From Candidatus Hydrogenedentota bacterium (GTDB lineage: Bacteria > Hydrogenedentota > Hydrogenedentia > Hydrogenedentales > CAITNO01), in contig JAGPFE010000001.1 of NCBI GenBank assembly GCA_018056705.1, positions 1-64,000 of the forward strand: a stretch of DNA of 64,000 bases, in the 5' to 3' direction. The notes under the pieces were generated by a model. That model did no database searches, was not told the DNA's origin, and worked only from the letters and a program-made list of their open reading frames with translations. Numbering within the stretch: position 1 is the first letter of the stretch; every line of letters starts with the position of its first letter. The translations under genes and the position numbers were made by a program. This document shows, in pieces, positions 34,661 to 42,696 of the stretch.

Positions 34661-36079
34661 GTGACACGATGGAAGAAAGTACTGTGGTTCGCCCTGGGGT
34701 TGATTGTTGTCCTGGGTCTACTGGTGGTGCTGTTCGTGGGACCCTGGCCGGTGTATCGTGACAGTCACTTCAGGGATACCACCTATTACCGGGAAGCGTG
34801 TCGCGCCATTGATCTGGCGGCGGCTCACGCCGAGGTGTCTTCGGAAGGCGGGTCCCTGAAAGTGGGCTGGGCTTTCCGTGAGATCACGCCCGCGCCGGGG
34901 AAGCCCATGGGCGGGTACAGCGAGCGGCCCAATGATAAGAAATCTACCGGTATTCATGATCCCCTGTTCGTAAAGGCCGTGGCCGTTTCAGACGGACGGG
35001 ACACGCTGGTGATCGTGGGCGCGGACCTGCTGCAGACCCTGCCCAATCTGGTGGCGCTCGTGGAAAAGGGGCTTACGGAAAAAATAACCTCTCCCCCACC
35101 CCCCGTTTTTTACACGACAAGTCACACCCATTGCGGCCCGGGAGGCCTTGCGCCAGGCCTTGCCGCCAGCATTTCGTACGGGAAATATGATCCTGAACTG
35201 CTCAACATGCTGGCGTCCCGGTATGTAGAAACGATTGTGGATGCTCTGGGATCCATGGAATCGGCGCGAGTTGCCCATGGTTCCCTGGACGGGTCGCGGT
35301 ACGTGATCAACCGGTCGCGGCACGCGGAGGTAGACGGCCACCTGGATTTCGCGGTGTTTGAAAGAGAGTCGGGAGACCGTTGCGTAATGGTCCGGTTTTC
35401 GGCTCACCCGACGATTTATCCTGAAGCGATGCTGGATTTCTCCGCGGAGTATCCGGGCACGCTCCAGCGGCGCGTTCGGGAAAAAACGGGGGCGGAATGC
35501 GTATATCTGGGTGGAGCGGTCGGATCCATGGGGCCCAATCCGCCGGTGGAAGGCGCGCCCGAGGAGGAAGTTCAGGCCATGGGCGGCGCGCTGGGAGACA
35601 TGGTGGTGGCCGCCCTGGGAGACCGCCTGAACTGGACGGATACCGTCGACGTGGCGGGGCTGGTTTTTACCTTTGGGATGCCGTCCCTTCAGGCTCGGCC
35701 GGTGTCCCCGTTCTGGCGCCTTTCGCCGTTCATGGCCCGGGTATTCGGCGTGCTGCCGGAGGGCCGCGCGCAGGTGGCGCGGATCGGCGACCTGCTGTTA
35801 TGCGGCATGCCGTACGATTTCAGCGGGGAGGTCAGCGTCCGCTGGCGGACCATGGCGCGGGAAAAGGGATACGACCTGTGGGTAACCAGCCATTCGGGCG
35901 CCTACCTTGGTTACCTGTCCCCGGACAGATATTACTGGCAACTCGGGTCCGGGTATTCCTATGATCACAATTACGAAGTGGGCCTGATGAACTGGTTCGG
36001 CCCCGACCAGGAAGCGTACATGACCGACCTGTTTGCCCGGGCCGTGGATCGCCTGGTTTCCCCTTCCCTCAAGCCGTGA
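34661..36079 (+). CDS. Membrane-anchored neutral/alkaline ceramidase-like amidohydrolase
   Basis: 472 residues. One N-terminal membrane segment (VLWFALGLIVVLGLLVVLFVG, about 6-26, likely an uncleaved anchor) precedes the neutral/alkaline non-lysosomal ceramidase N-terminal domain: VGWAFREITPAPGKPMGGY, FVKAVAVSDGRDTLVIVGAD, the zinc-binding TSHTHCGPGG and RFSAHPT. The start codon is GTG with AAAGGA 10 nt upstream. Many bacterial members are not proven ceramidases, so N-acyl amide or peptide hydrolysis outside the membrane is the safe reading. It lies 12 bp after trpA and seems co-transcribed with the trp genes without an obvious metabolic link. Confidence 0.82.
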   Translation: MTRWKKVLWFALGLIVVLGLLVVLFVGPWPVYRDSHFRDTTYYREACRAIDLAAAHAEVSSEGGSLKVGWAFREITPAPGKPMGGYSERPNDKKSTGIHDPLFVKAVAVSDGRDTLVIVGADLLQTLPNLVALVEKGLTEKITSPPPPVFYTTSHTHCGPGGLAPGLAASISYGKYDPELLNMLASRYVETIVDALGSMESARVAHGSLDGSRYVINRSRHAEVDGHLDFAVFERESGDRCVMVRFSAHPTIYPEAMLDFSAEYPGTLQRRVREKTGAECVYLGGAVGSMGPNPPVEGAPEEEVQAMGGALGDMVVAALGDRLNWTDTVDVAGLVFTFGMPSLQARPVSPFWRLSPFMARVFGVLPEGRAQVARIGDLLLCGMPYDFSGEVSVRWRTMAREKGYDLWVTSHSGAYLGYLSPDRYYWQLGSGYSYDHNYEVGLMNWFGPDQEAYMTDLFARAVDRLVSPSLKP

Positions 36080-36112
36080 AAAAACAGACCGCCCTTCTCC
36101 AGAAGAGCGGTC
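36079..36112 (-). terminator. Intrinsic terminator of the microprotein operon
   Basis: On the minus strand GACCGCTCTTC-TGGA-GAAGGGCGGTC forms a long stem followed by TGTTTTTT. It overlaps the stop codon of the convergent ceramidase-like gene and ends the transcript carrying the two small hydrophobic proteins. Confidence 0.88.
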
Positions 36113-36138
36113 ATGATGAGAGAGTCAGCCACTAACGT

Positions 36139-36267
36139 TCAGGCTAGTGGATCTTTACCAGTGCCGAACAGCAACCCGTTAAAAAAACTGTACAGCGGGG
36201 CGGCAATCAGGTTGACCAGGAAAGAAACGATCACATCAATCACGGTGGAAAGCAATCCGTTTAACAT
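36139..36267 (-). CDS. Hydrophobic microprotein B (42 residues)
   Basis: The predicted protein starts MLNGLLSTVIDVIVSFLVNL and ends LLFGTGKDPLA. It is almost entirely hydrophobic with a single probable membrane helix (about residues 4-24), a Pro break and a second hydrophobic stretch. A strong AAGGAG lies 8 nt before the ATG. It follows microprotein A by 25 bp and precedes a strong terminator, so the pair is a dedicated two-gene unit. No family recognised. Type I toxin, holin-like peptide, leaderless bacteriocin or small regulatory membrane subunit are all possible. Expression is inferred from the translation signals and not shown. Confidence 0.7.
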   Translation of the reverse strand: MLNGLLSTVIDVIVSFLVNLIAAPLYSFFNGLLFGTGKDPLA

Positions 36268-36292
36268 GGCTCGGCTCCTTCTTTGGTAAGAG

Positions 36293-36409
36293 TTACTCGG
36301 AAATGCCGATGGCGCCCGCGATCAGCCCCGAAATCAGGGAGATAGCGTAGCCAACGAGGAACTTGAAAATCGCGTCGAACAATTCTTGGAACAGGTCCCG
36401 GATAATCAT
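36293..36409 (-). CDS. Hydrophobic microprotein A (38 residues)
   Basis: The protein starts MIIRDLFQELFDAIFKFLVG and ends IAGAIGISE. The N-terminal half is amphipathic, with acidic residues spaced three to four apart (RDLFQELFDAIFKF); the C-terminal half is a Gly/Ala/Ile membrane-type helix (ISLISGLIAGAIGI). AAAGGAGA lies 6 nt before the ATG, among the best ribosome binding sites in the window. The resemblance in composition to phenol-soluble-modulin-like or leaderless-bacteriocin peptides is only general. It is the first gene of a minus-strand pair, and a terminator-like hairpin lies 150 bp upstream in the presumed leader. Confidence 0.7.
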   Translation of the reverse strand: MIIRDLFQELFDAIFKFLVGYAISLISGLIAGAIGISE

Positions 36410-36555
36410 GACATCTCCTTTCTATGTCTGTTGTCCCTAAAAATCCCCGGTTCCACTGTTTGACCATAAAGTGGCAATCATCGTGCCACGCGAAGATTCT
36501 ACCAGTTTTGAACCACATTATCACAGTTTTTTCAGAAAAAAATGGCATTTCAGGC

Positions 36556-36640
36556 AAAAAAAAGGTGCCGGACCGTTCTGGTTTGCAGTTAGCATGCCTA
36601 CCGTTCCGTAGGTTATGCTTATGGCCGGTACGGTCCGGTA
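36556..36640 (-). terminator. Terminator-like structured hairpin upstream of the microproteins
   Basis: On the minus strand, arms TACCGGACCGT (36630-36640) and ACGGTCCGGCA (36566-36576) enclose a second internal hairpin (CCTAC paired with GTAGG, extended by AGCAT/ATGCT). The structure is followed by CC and eight T residues. There is no minus-strand gene upstream for it to terminate, so it is either a leader attenuator for the microproteins or the 3' end of a small RNA. Confidence 0.6.
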
Positions 36641-36766
36641 GGTTCAAGGGATTTTCAGGTCTTATAGAAACCATTTCATGACGGGACTGGTCTTTGGGTA
36701 AACCTTACTTGCGTTCGCGGGATCGAACGCGCGTGGGTGATCCCCTAGCCACAAGGAGAAACGAGG

Positions 36767-38227
36767 ATGAAGACTTTCAAAGAATCGCGCGGCATGATAG
36801 CCGTGATCGTAATGCTGGCGGGACTGTGCTGCGGCTTGGCCGGGGCCCAGGGACCCCTGGGATACGTGCCGGATGACGCCGTGGCGGCGGTGTTTCTGCC
36901 ATCCGTGGCGGATGTGGAATCGGCCGGAAGTTTTCTGATGAAGATTCCGGCTGTAGGTAACGCCATATCTCCAGACCGGGTCCTGGGCGATCTGCTTTAC
37001 CAGTTAAACCTTGGCGCCACGACCACTTACACGGATTTCCTGAAAGCGATGGGTGTCAACGTGAACGCTCCAGCCGCGGTTATGCTGCTGCCCGATAAAA
37101 AGATGGGCGCGGTTTTACCCCTGGCCAGCCGGGAAACGGCGGAGAAACAACTAACTGAACTGCTGGGAACCGGGCTGGATCCCGTCGAAGAAGGGGGATT
37201 CAAGGGGGCCTACAGCGTCATGGATGGTGTGGCTTATGCCTTGAGTGACGCCATGGCCGTCGTTGGCTCGGACGACGTGACAGTGAAAAAAATCGCCGCT
37301 GCCGGTGGATCGGCAAAAGCATTCAGTTATCAGCCCCTGAACGAACTGGCTGTTCTGTCTGCCTTTGACCGGCTTAAGACCGCTAACCTGCTGCCCCAGG
37401 GATTGCCCGGCGCAAGCATGGAAACCACTTATCAGCAACTGGCCGGTATCATGGACGAAATGGTCGTGGCCGCCGGTGAAATGGGCGGATCCGCTTACGT
37501 GAAACTGGGATTGCGCAACCCGGGTGGCGCGAACATTGAAAAGCCGGCTCCCCTTGGTCTGCATGCCCTGCTGCCCGCGAATGCCGCGGTAGTGCTGAAC
37601 CTGCGCAACAACGCGAACCTGATCAACCAGATCCGCCCCCTGGTGGCGGCCAACCCCGCATTGAGCAAAAACATGGCGATCATCATGCTGGTGTCCCAGA
37701 TGCTTGGCAACGAAGTGGCCATCGGCCTGACGGGAATGGAAAACGGGGTGCCCATTGGGCTTGTGGCCGCTCACCTGTCCCGGCCGGACAGCGTGAAAAT
37801 GCTGCTTGGGATGGCTGGCGTGAAGCCGGACACCCCGGACGAGGTCTACAATAATGCTTCCATTTTCACGATTCGGGACGTGAAGGAAGGGGTGAACGTG
37901 TATGTTGCCACCGCTGGCGCCTACCTGCTGGTTTCCGCCAAGGAAGACCAGATCAAGGGCGCCCTGGATAAACTGGACGCGTCTGGCGCGATCAAGGCGG
38001 ACGCGGGCAGTTCATACGATTCCCTGGCGAACCGGGGCCTGAACGGTTTCGTCCGGCTGGATGGTTCCAAACTGGACGCTTCGGCTCTACCGGCTGACCT
38101 TGCCGCCCTGTCGCAGGTTAACGCCGAGATGATCCTGGGGATCAATGGCGCGTGGTACGACAACCGCCTCGAACTGCCCGGCGGTTTTGACCAGGTGGGC
38201 AAACTGGTCAGCCTGTTCGTGAAATAA
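36767..38227 (+). CDS. Secreted DUF3352-like protein of unknown function
   Basis: 486 residues. The signal peptide is KESRGMIAVIVMLAGLCCGL and cleaves after GAQ or AGA near residue 27. The mature part begins PLGYVPDDAVAAVFLPSVAD, a pattern typical of DUF3352-type proteins (a 'yvPadavaal.l' opening followed by repeating alpha/beta units). A related opening recurs mid-protein (LHALLPANAAVVLNLRNNAN), implying two homologous halves. No enzymatic motif. AAGGAG is near the ATG. It is expressed alone, with a strong terminator after it. Periplasmic or surface location is secure; function unknown. Confidence 0.75.
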   Translation: MKTFKESRGMIAVIVMLAGLCCGLAGAQGPLGYVPDDAVAAVFLPSVADVESAGSFLMKIPAVGNAISPDRVLGDLLYQLNLGATTTYTDFLKAMGVNVNAPAAVMLLPDKKMGAVLPLASRETAEKQLTELLGTGLDPVEEGGFKGAYSVMDGVAYALSDAMAVVGSDDVTVKKIAAAGGSAKAFSYQPLNELAVLSAFDRLKTANLLPQGLPGASMETTYQQLAGIMDEMVVAAGEMGGSAYVKLGLRNPGGANIEKPAPLGLHALLPANAAVVLNLRNNANLINQIRPLVAANPALSKNMAIIMLVSQMLGNEVAIGLTGMENGVPIGLVAAHLSRPDSVKMLLGMAGVKPDTPDEVYNNASIFTIRDVKEGVNVYVATAGAYLLVSAKEDQIKGALDKLDASGAIKADAGSSYDSLANRGLNGFVRLDGSKLDASALPADLAALSQVNAEMILGINGAWYDNRLELPGGFDQVGKLVSLFVK

Positions 38228-38244
38228 TTCTTGCTTGCCAGTAT

Positions 38245-38279
38245 AGCGGGACGCGTGTTGCGCGCGTCCCGCTTTTTTT
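38245..38279 (+). terminator. Intrinsic terminator after the DUF3352-like gene
   Basis: AGCGGGACGCG pairs with CGCGTCCCGCT around TGTTGCG, followed by seven T residues. It abuts the end of the convergent glycosyltransferase gene. Confidence 0.92.
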
Positions 38280-39600
38280 ATTTTTCCTGGCCGGGCGGTA
38301 ACGTGCCCGTGGTTCCTTTCCGGCATTGCAGGATGAGTTCCGCGCGACATATGGAATCTTCTGCCAGGATTTCACATCCCCGGGATCGCAACGCGTTCAT
38401 AAGTTGCGCGCGGGTATAGGGATTGACGTGTTCGTGGGCATAGGCTCCCGGGGCCAGCCGGGCGTACAGCCACTCGATCAGGGGCCACTGCCAGCCTCCG
38501 TAATCCGGGGTGCCCAGCACCAAGATGCCACCGGGCTTGAGGATCCGCAGGCATTCGTCGATGTGCCGTCCATTTTCATCGGGAATGTGTTCAATGATTT
38601 CCGAGGACACCACCGCGTCGAAGACATTATCGGCGAAAGGCAGGGCCATGCCGTCTCCCCGGACGAGCGCGCCTTTCCGGATTCGCCCTCGCATGAACCG
38701 CAGTTTATCCATGCGGATATCCACGCCAACGGGCCGATCAAAATCGGTGAGCAGTCTGCCGCTGCCACAGCCGATATCGCAGACCAGGGCACCCGGGGGC
38801 ACGAAACCGCGTATGATCCGGCGACGTTTCCGTTGCCAGTAGCGTTGCGGGGGGATAAGGCTGTCGTGGGCGCGCCAGTCATAGTCCGGGAACTCGATGG
38901 ATCGTCGAACGCGCCATTTCTGCCGGATGAGTTGAAGGTATTCCAGTCCAAAGGCGATGAGCCGGGCGTGGGAGACCCCTGTTTTGCGGGGTTCGTAATG
39001 AAAGGGAAATTCCGCGACGGCATATCCCTGTTCCAGGGCGAGAAACAGCAGTTCGATCAGGATCGCGAAGTTACGATGGGTGGGCTGAATGGCCCGCAGG
39101 ACCTCGGCTCGATACAGGCGGAAACCGCTGGATAGATCCCGGGGCCCTAACTGGAACAGTTTCGCGAAAAAGGTGTTCAGGACACGGCTGAGCAGGTGGC
39201 GCAGCCATTGCTGGTTCGCGCCGCCTCCTTGCACGTAACGGGACGCGATGATGATGTCGGCCAGTTCCCGGTTGGCCCAGAGGTCCCGGATAAACCGCGC
39301 GGGATGCGACAGGTCGGCGTCCATGGTCAGCAGGTAACGTCCCCGGGCTTCCTGGAAGCCACGGAGCAGGGCGGCCCCATATCCCGGTTGACACTCGATG
39401 ACGCAAGTAATTCCCTCCTTCGCGCACAACGCAACGGTGCCGTCCCCAGAGTTGCCATCCACGACGATGATCTCGCTGGAGATGTCCAGCGTGGCCAGTT
39501 CATTTTTCAGTTCGGGGAGGAGGACTTTCAGGTTGTCGACTTCCCTTAGACAGGGCAATATGATGGAAAGGTCAAGGTCAATCCGCCCGCTCCGGTTCAT
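38278..39600 (-). CDS. Glycosyltransferase family 2 fused to a SAM-dependent methyltransferase
   Basis: 440 residues. The N-terminal domain (about 10-230) is a polyprenyl-phosphate-sugar-synthase-like GT2: LSIILPCLREVDNLKVLLPE, IIVVDGNSGDGTVALC, the metal motif MDADLSHP near residue 94, and SSGFRLYRAEVL. The C-terminal domain (about 265-430) is a class I methyltransferase: VCDIGCGSGRLLTDF near 272, VVSSEIIEHIPDENG, LKPGGILVLGTPD. The frame reaches 40068, but the upstream part is an antisense shadow of the symporter gene; the ATG at 39600 gives the normal GT2 start. It probably makes or modifies a lipid-linked sugar for the cell surface. Fusion of the two activities is uncommon. Confidence 0.85.
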   Translation of the reverse strand: MNRSGRIDLDLSIILPCLREVDNLKVLLPELKNELATLDISSEIIVVDGNSGDGTVALCAKEGITCVIECQPGYGAALLRGFQEARGRYLLTMDADLSHPARFIRDLWANRELADIIIASRYVQGGGANQQWLRHLLSRVLNTFFAKLFQLGPRDLSSGFRLYRAEVLRAIQPTHRNFAILIELLFLALEQGYAVAEFPFHYEPRKTGVSHARLIAFGLEYLQLIRQKWRVRRSIEFPDYDWRAHDSLIPPQRYWQRKRRRIIRGFVPPGALVCDIGCGSGRLLTDFDRPVGVDIRMDKLRFMRGRIRKGALVRGDGMALPFADNVFDAVVSSEIIEHIPDENGRHIDECLRILKPGGILVLGTPDYGGWQWPLIEWLYARLAPGAYAHEHVNPYTRAQLMNALRSRGCEILAEDSICRAELILQCRKGTTGTLPPGQEK

Positions 39601-39643
39601 TTTTTTCCCGTTTCTGTTTCCGAGTTCTGCCGCATTTTGGCAT

Positions 39644-39649
39644 AATAGC
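39644..39649 (+). promoter_or_regulatory. Possible extended -10 promoter for the second symporter
   Basis: TTTTGGCATAATAG provides a CATAAT -10 preceded by TGG (extended -10 form), about 57 bp before the ATG. No good -35 is present. Confidence 0.4.
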
Positions 39650-39705
39650 CTTACATCGTTTCCATTATCGCGGTACGTTTCTCCCGCGGGGTCAAGGAGC
39701 GCGAA

Positions 39706-41334
39706 ATGTTTGTTCAACTCCACTGGATTGACATACTGATCATACTGGTCTATATGATCGGGTGTTTCGTGATTGGCCTGTATACCACGAAGTATATCGA
39801 TAACGCGGGGGACTTTTTTCTGGCGGGGAAATCGCTGCCCTTCTGGGCAGTGGGTTTTTCCATCGTGGTGAGTGATATCGGCGCCACCGATTTCATCGGC
39901 GTGGCGGGTAACACGTATGTCAATGGGGTGTCCGCGGCCAATTTCGACTGGCTGGGTTCCATGCCCGCGATGGTGTTCGCGGCGTTCGTCTTCGTGCCTT
40001 ATTTCTGGCGATCCGGGGTATTCACCATTCCCGAATTTCTCGGTCGTCGATACAACGCCGCGGTGCAACTACTGAACGCGAGCATCTGGATCACGGTGAT
40101 GCTGATCTCGCTGATCATGATGCTGTGGACCACGGCGGACGACCTGGTGCGCACGATGCTGGGATTCGATCCGTATTACACCGTCTGGATCATGGCGGTG
40201 GTGACGGGGATTTACACGTTTTCCGGTGGACTCTCCGCGGTGGTCATGACGGACGCCGTGCAACTGGTGGTGATGTACGTGAGCGGGCTGAGCCTGCTGG
40301 CCCTGAGCCTCTGGGAAGTGGGCGGATGGTCCTCGATGCGCGCGGCCATTGAATCCATGGGCGGACAATTTTCGACCCACTTCACGATCCTGTTGCCCAA
40401 TACCCACAGCGAATTTCCCTGGTCGGGCATTGTCTTCGGGCTGGGCGTGGTGCTGGCCATCGCGTACATGAGTGGTAACCAGGCGATCGTGCACCGGACG
40501 CTGGGGGCACGAACCGAATGGGACGCCAAGGCGGGCATGTTGCTGGGTGGCTTCCTGAAATCCTTCATTCCAGTAATGGTGGCTTTGCCGGGCCTGTGCG
40601 CGCTGGTATACCTGCCGCACGCGATTCAGAACGATCCCAACGCCGTTCCCGCGGAAATGTACCAGATGGTGGACACGGAAAGTGGGCCGGTGCCGGTGCT
40701 GAACGAACGGGACCGGGTGGTGCCCACCATGATGCGGTTGATGTTACCCCCGGGACTGCAGGGCCTGATGCTTGCCGGGTTACTGGCCGCGTTGATGTCC
40801 AGTATCTCAGGTACCCTGAGTTCCGCGTCTACCATTTTCGTTACCGATATTTACAATCGCGGGCGACAATTACTCGGATTCAAAGCGTTGAACGAAAAAA
40901 GCGCCCTGCACTGGGGGCGTGGGTTTACGGCGTTTCTGATTATTGCGAGTTCATTGCTGGCCCCCCAGTTCGACCGGGTAGATGGCCTGTATAACTTTAT
41001 CCAGACGGTTTTGTCCCTGTTCCAGGGGCCCACGCTGGCGATTCTCCTGCTGGGCATCCTGTGGCCCCGGGCCAACCGGTGGGGCGCGTTGACGGGACTT
41101 CTGCTGGGCGTGCTGTTCTGCTTCGCGATGTGGTGTGTGCCGAACCTGTTTCCGGCGGAGGATCCTTTCCTGTACATCGCCATGTATTCCTTCCTGTTCG
41201 CCCTGGTAGTCACGGTGGTAGTCAGCCTGCTGACACCGCCGGAACCGGAAGAAAAGATCCGGGGACTGGTGTGGAGTTCGGTGGTGCAGGATCCGGCCGC
41301 GCAGGCGGCCCTGAACGCGAGGATCGAGGCATGA
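39706..41334 (+). CDS. Sodium:solute symporter (SSS family), mannoside locus
   Basis: 542 residues with about 13 membrane segments. Signatures: DFFLAGKSLPFWAVGFSIVV, SDIGATDFIGVAGNTYVNG (sodium-site region of SGLT-type carriers), FWRSGVFTIPEFLGRRYN and LLAALMSSISGTLSSASTI. AAGGAG lies 7 nt before the ATG. It is the first gene of a run ending with a GH38 alpha-mannosidase, so transport of a mannose-containing sugar is the likeliest role, by context only. The next gene overlaps it by 4 nt. Confidence 0.93.
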   Translation: MFVQLHWIDILIILVYMIGCFVIGLYTTKYIDNAGDFFLAGKSLPFWAVGFSIVVSDIGATDFIGVAGNTYVNGVSAANFDWLGSMPAMVFAAFVFVPYFWRSGVFTIPEFLGRRYNAAVQLLNASIWITVMLISLIMMLWTTADDLVRTMLGFDPYYTVWIMAVVTGIYTFSGGLSAVVMTDAVQLVVMYVSGLSLLALSLWEVGGWSSMRAAIESMGGQFSTHFTILLPNTHSEFPWSGIVFGLGVVLAIAYMSGNQAIVHRTLGARTEWDAKAGMLLGGFLKSFIPVMVALPGLCALVYLPHAIQNDPNAVPAEMYQMVDTESGPVPVLNERDRVVPTMMRLMLPPGLQGLMLAGLLAALMSSISGTLSSASTIFVTDIYNRGRQLLGFKALNEKSALHWGRGFTAFLIIASSLLAPQFDRVDGLYNFIQTVLSLFQGPTLAILLLGILWPRANRWGALTGLLLGVLFCFAMWCVPNLFPAEDPFLYIAMYSFLFALVVTVVVSLLTPPEPEEKIRGLVWSSVVQDPAAQAALNARIEA

Positions 41335-41762
41335 AACGTTATGCGTGGTACCCTCTGTTGCTACTGGCGGTGACGGGAGCGTCTTCGGCGTTTAGCCAGG
41401 AGAATGTTCCCGCTCATTACGGTCATGAACGGGTTGGTGGCATTCTTGGCGCGCTCCTGCGGATTTCCGATGTCATTCTGAATGGGTGGCTGGCGTTTCT
41501 GGACTGGTTCGGTGGCTTGTGGGCTCCCGTGCTGGTGCCGATATTCGCGCCCCTGAACCGGTTGCTTGCCAGCGTGTACCAGCCATGGGCAACGGTGATA
41601 ACCCTGGCTTATTTTCTGGGAGCGATGGCATGGGTCGCTTTTATCCTGAAACCTTCTTACGTGAACAATGGCCGGCAGCACGCGGCATGGTACACCGACT
41701 TGAGACTCTGGACTGCCCTTTCCATGTTGCCGCACCTGTTCGTGTACGTGTATTTCCGATGA
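41331..41762 (+). CDS. Small membrane protein of the symporter/mannosidase operon
   Basis: 143 residues, family not recognised. The N-terminus (KRYAWYPLLLLAVTGASSAF, then SQEN) is a signal peptide or first membrane helix. Two or three more helices follow (LAFLDWFGGLWAPVLVPIF, VITLAYFLGAMAWVAFIL, LWTALSMLPHLFVYVYF). The ATG overlaps the symporter stop (ATGA), so translation is coupled. It may be an accessory subunit of the carrier. Confidence 0.75.
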   Translation: MKRYAWYPLLLLAVTGASSAFSQENVPAHYGHERVGGILGALLRISDVILNGWLAFLDWFGGLWAPVLVPIFAPLNRLLASVYQPWATVITLAYFLGAMAWVAFILKPSYVNNGRQHAAWYTDLRLWTALSMLPHLFVYVYFR

Positions 41763-41792
41763 TGTCCTGACCGAGTAACTGGAGAACGTGAC

Positions 41793-42080
41793 ATGGCTGA
41801 CAACAATGATACGCAGCACGCGGAAATGCACCGGATTGACGCGGAAAAGCGGACCGTCCAGTCGCTCAAGGCGCGGGACGCGGAACTGTACATTCTGCTT
41901 GGCGGTTTTCTGTTGTGCCTGGGCCTGCCCGTAATCCTGGGCACGTGGTATGCCATGGCGGCGGGGCGAACGCATGGGGCCGTGATTAACCTTATCGCCG
42001 GGGTAGTCCTTTCCGCCTGGGGTATTACGGGCATGGTATATGGGATGGCAATACGTCGGGGGATGACAGAGAAGCCGTGA
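41793..42080 (+). CDS. Small two-helix membrane protein
   Basis: 95 residues. The N-terminal 30 residues are charged (HRIDAEKRTVQSLKARDAEL) and should be cytoplasmic. Two membrane helices follow: YILLGGFLLCLGLPVILGTW and INLIAGVVLSAWGITGMVYG. GGAG lies about 9 nt before the ATG, and the gene overlaps its downstream neighbour by 4 nt. Not recognised; probably works with the adjacent membrane protein and symporter. Confidence 0.72.
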   Translation: MADNNDTQHAEMHRIDAEKRTVQSLKARDAELYILLGGFLLCLGLPVILGTWYAMAAGRTHGAVINLIAGVVLSAWGITGMVYGMAIRRGMTEKP

Positions 42081-42685
42081 AGGTACCCGCCCTGCCGCAG
42101 TTTTATGGATGGAGCAAGGCGGTATCTTTTTTTCGTCGGCCGGGTCCGCGAAACCTGTTTGGCCTGACCGTCCGTTCCCTCAGCCCGGTTCCGGCTGGGC
42201 GGGGCGAACTGCCTGCGCTGGAATGCCTGTGGTTGCCCTATTACCTTGTCCGGGTGGCCACCCGTTTCGGTACTACGCGGGATGTGAAGGCGATGGCCGT
42301 TGACAGTTGGGGCGGGTCGGCAGTGATTACGGAACAGTGGCCGGATATTCAACCGAGGGAAGTTGACGATCGGGACCTGTTGCCCCACCGGCTTTCGGCT
42401 GATGAGGCCATTGAATGCGCGAGAAAAGCCCTGTTCGCGTTTTTCGCGCGGGGCCGGGCCCAGTTGGCCAGGCCCGCGGTGGAGGACGCGCTGGAGACCA
42501 CGTTGTACTACCACCCTTACTGGGTGCTTTACCGCAGGATGCTCCTGAAGCACGGCATGGCGATTGACCTGATGGATGCTTACGCGGGCGCGTCGTGCGG
42601 GGGACAGGTCCGGCACGCGGTGCTGAACGCCCTGGTGCGCTGGCACGCGGCTTCTCGGAAGGCTGAGGATACCAGCGAACGCTGA
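42077..42685 (+). CDS. Conserved-looking soluble protein of the mannosidase operon
   Basis: 202 residues from a GTG start that overlaps the preceding stop (GTGA). No signal peptide or membrane helix is evident. It has an N-terminal basic region (WSKAVSFFRRPGPRNLF), a strand-rich middle (LECLWLPYYLVRVATRFG, VKAMAVDSWGGSAVI) and a helical C-terminal half (SADEAIECARKALFAFFARG, YYHPYWVLYRRML, LDAYAGASCGGQV in outline). No catalytic motif recognised. Its fixed place between the membrane proteins and GH38 suggests a cytoplasmic partner of the transport system. Confidence 0.7.
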   Translation: MKVPALPQFYGWSKAVSFFRRPGPRNLFGLTVRSLSPVPAGRGELPALECLWLPYYLVRVATRFGTTRDVKAMAVDSWGGSAVITEQWPDIQPREVDDRDLLPHRLSADEAIECARKALFAFFARGRAQLARPAVEDALETTLYYHPYWVLYRRMLLKHGMAIDLMDAYAGASCGGQVRHAVLNALVRWHAASRKAEDTSER

Positions 42686-42696
42686 AGGAACCGGGT

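Noticed and set aside
39601..40068. N-terminal extension of the glycosyltransferase-methyltransferase to 596 residues
   Set aside because: The extra 156 codons are antisense to the symporter gene and its promoter and have His/Asp-rich non-protein-like composition; the ATG at 39600 starts a normal GT2 domain.
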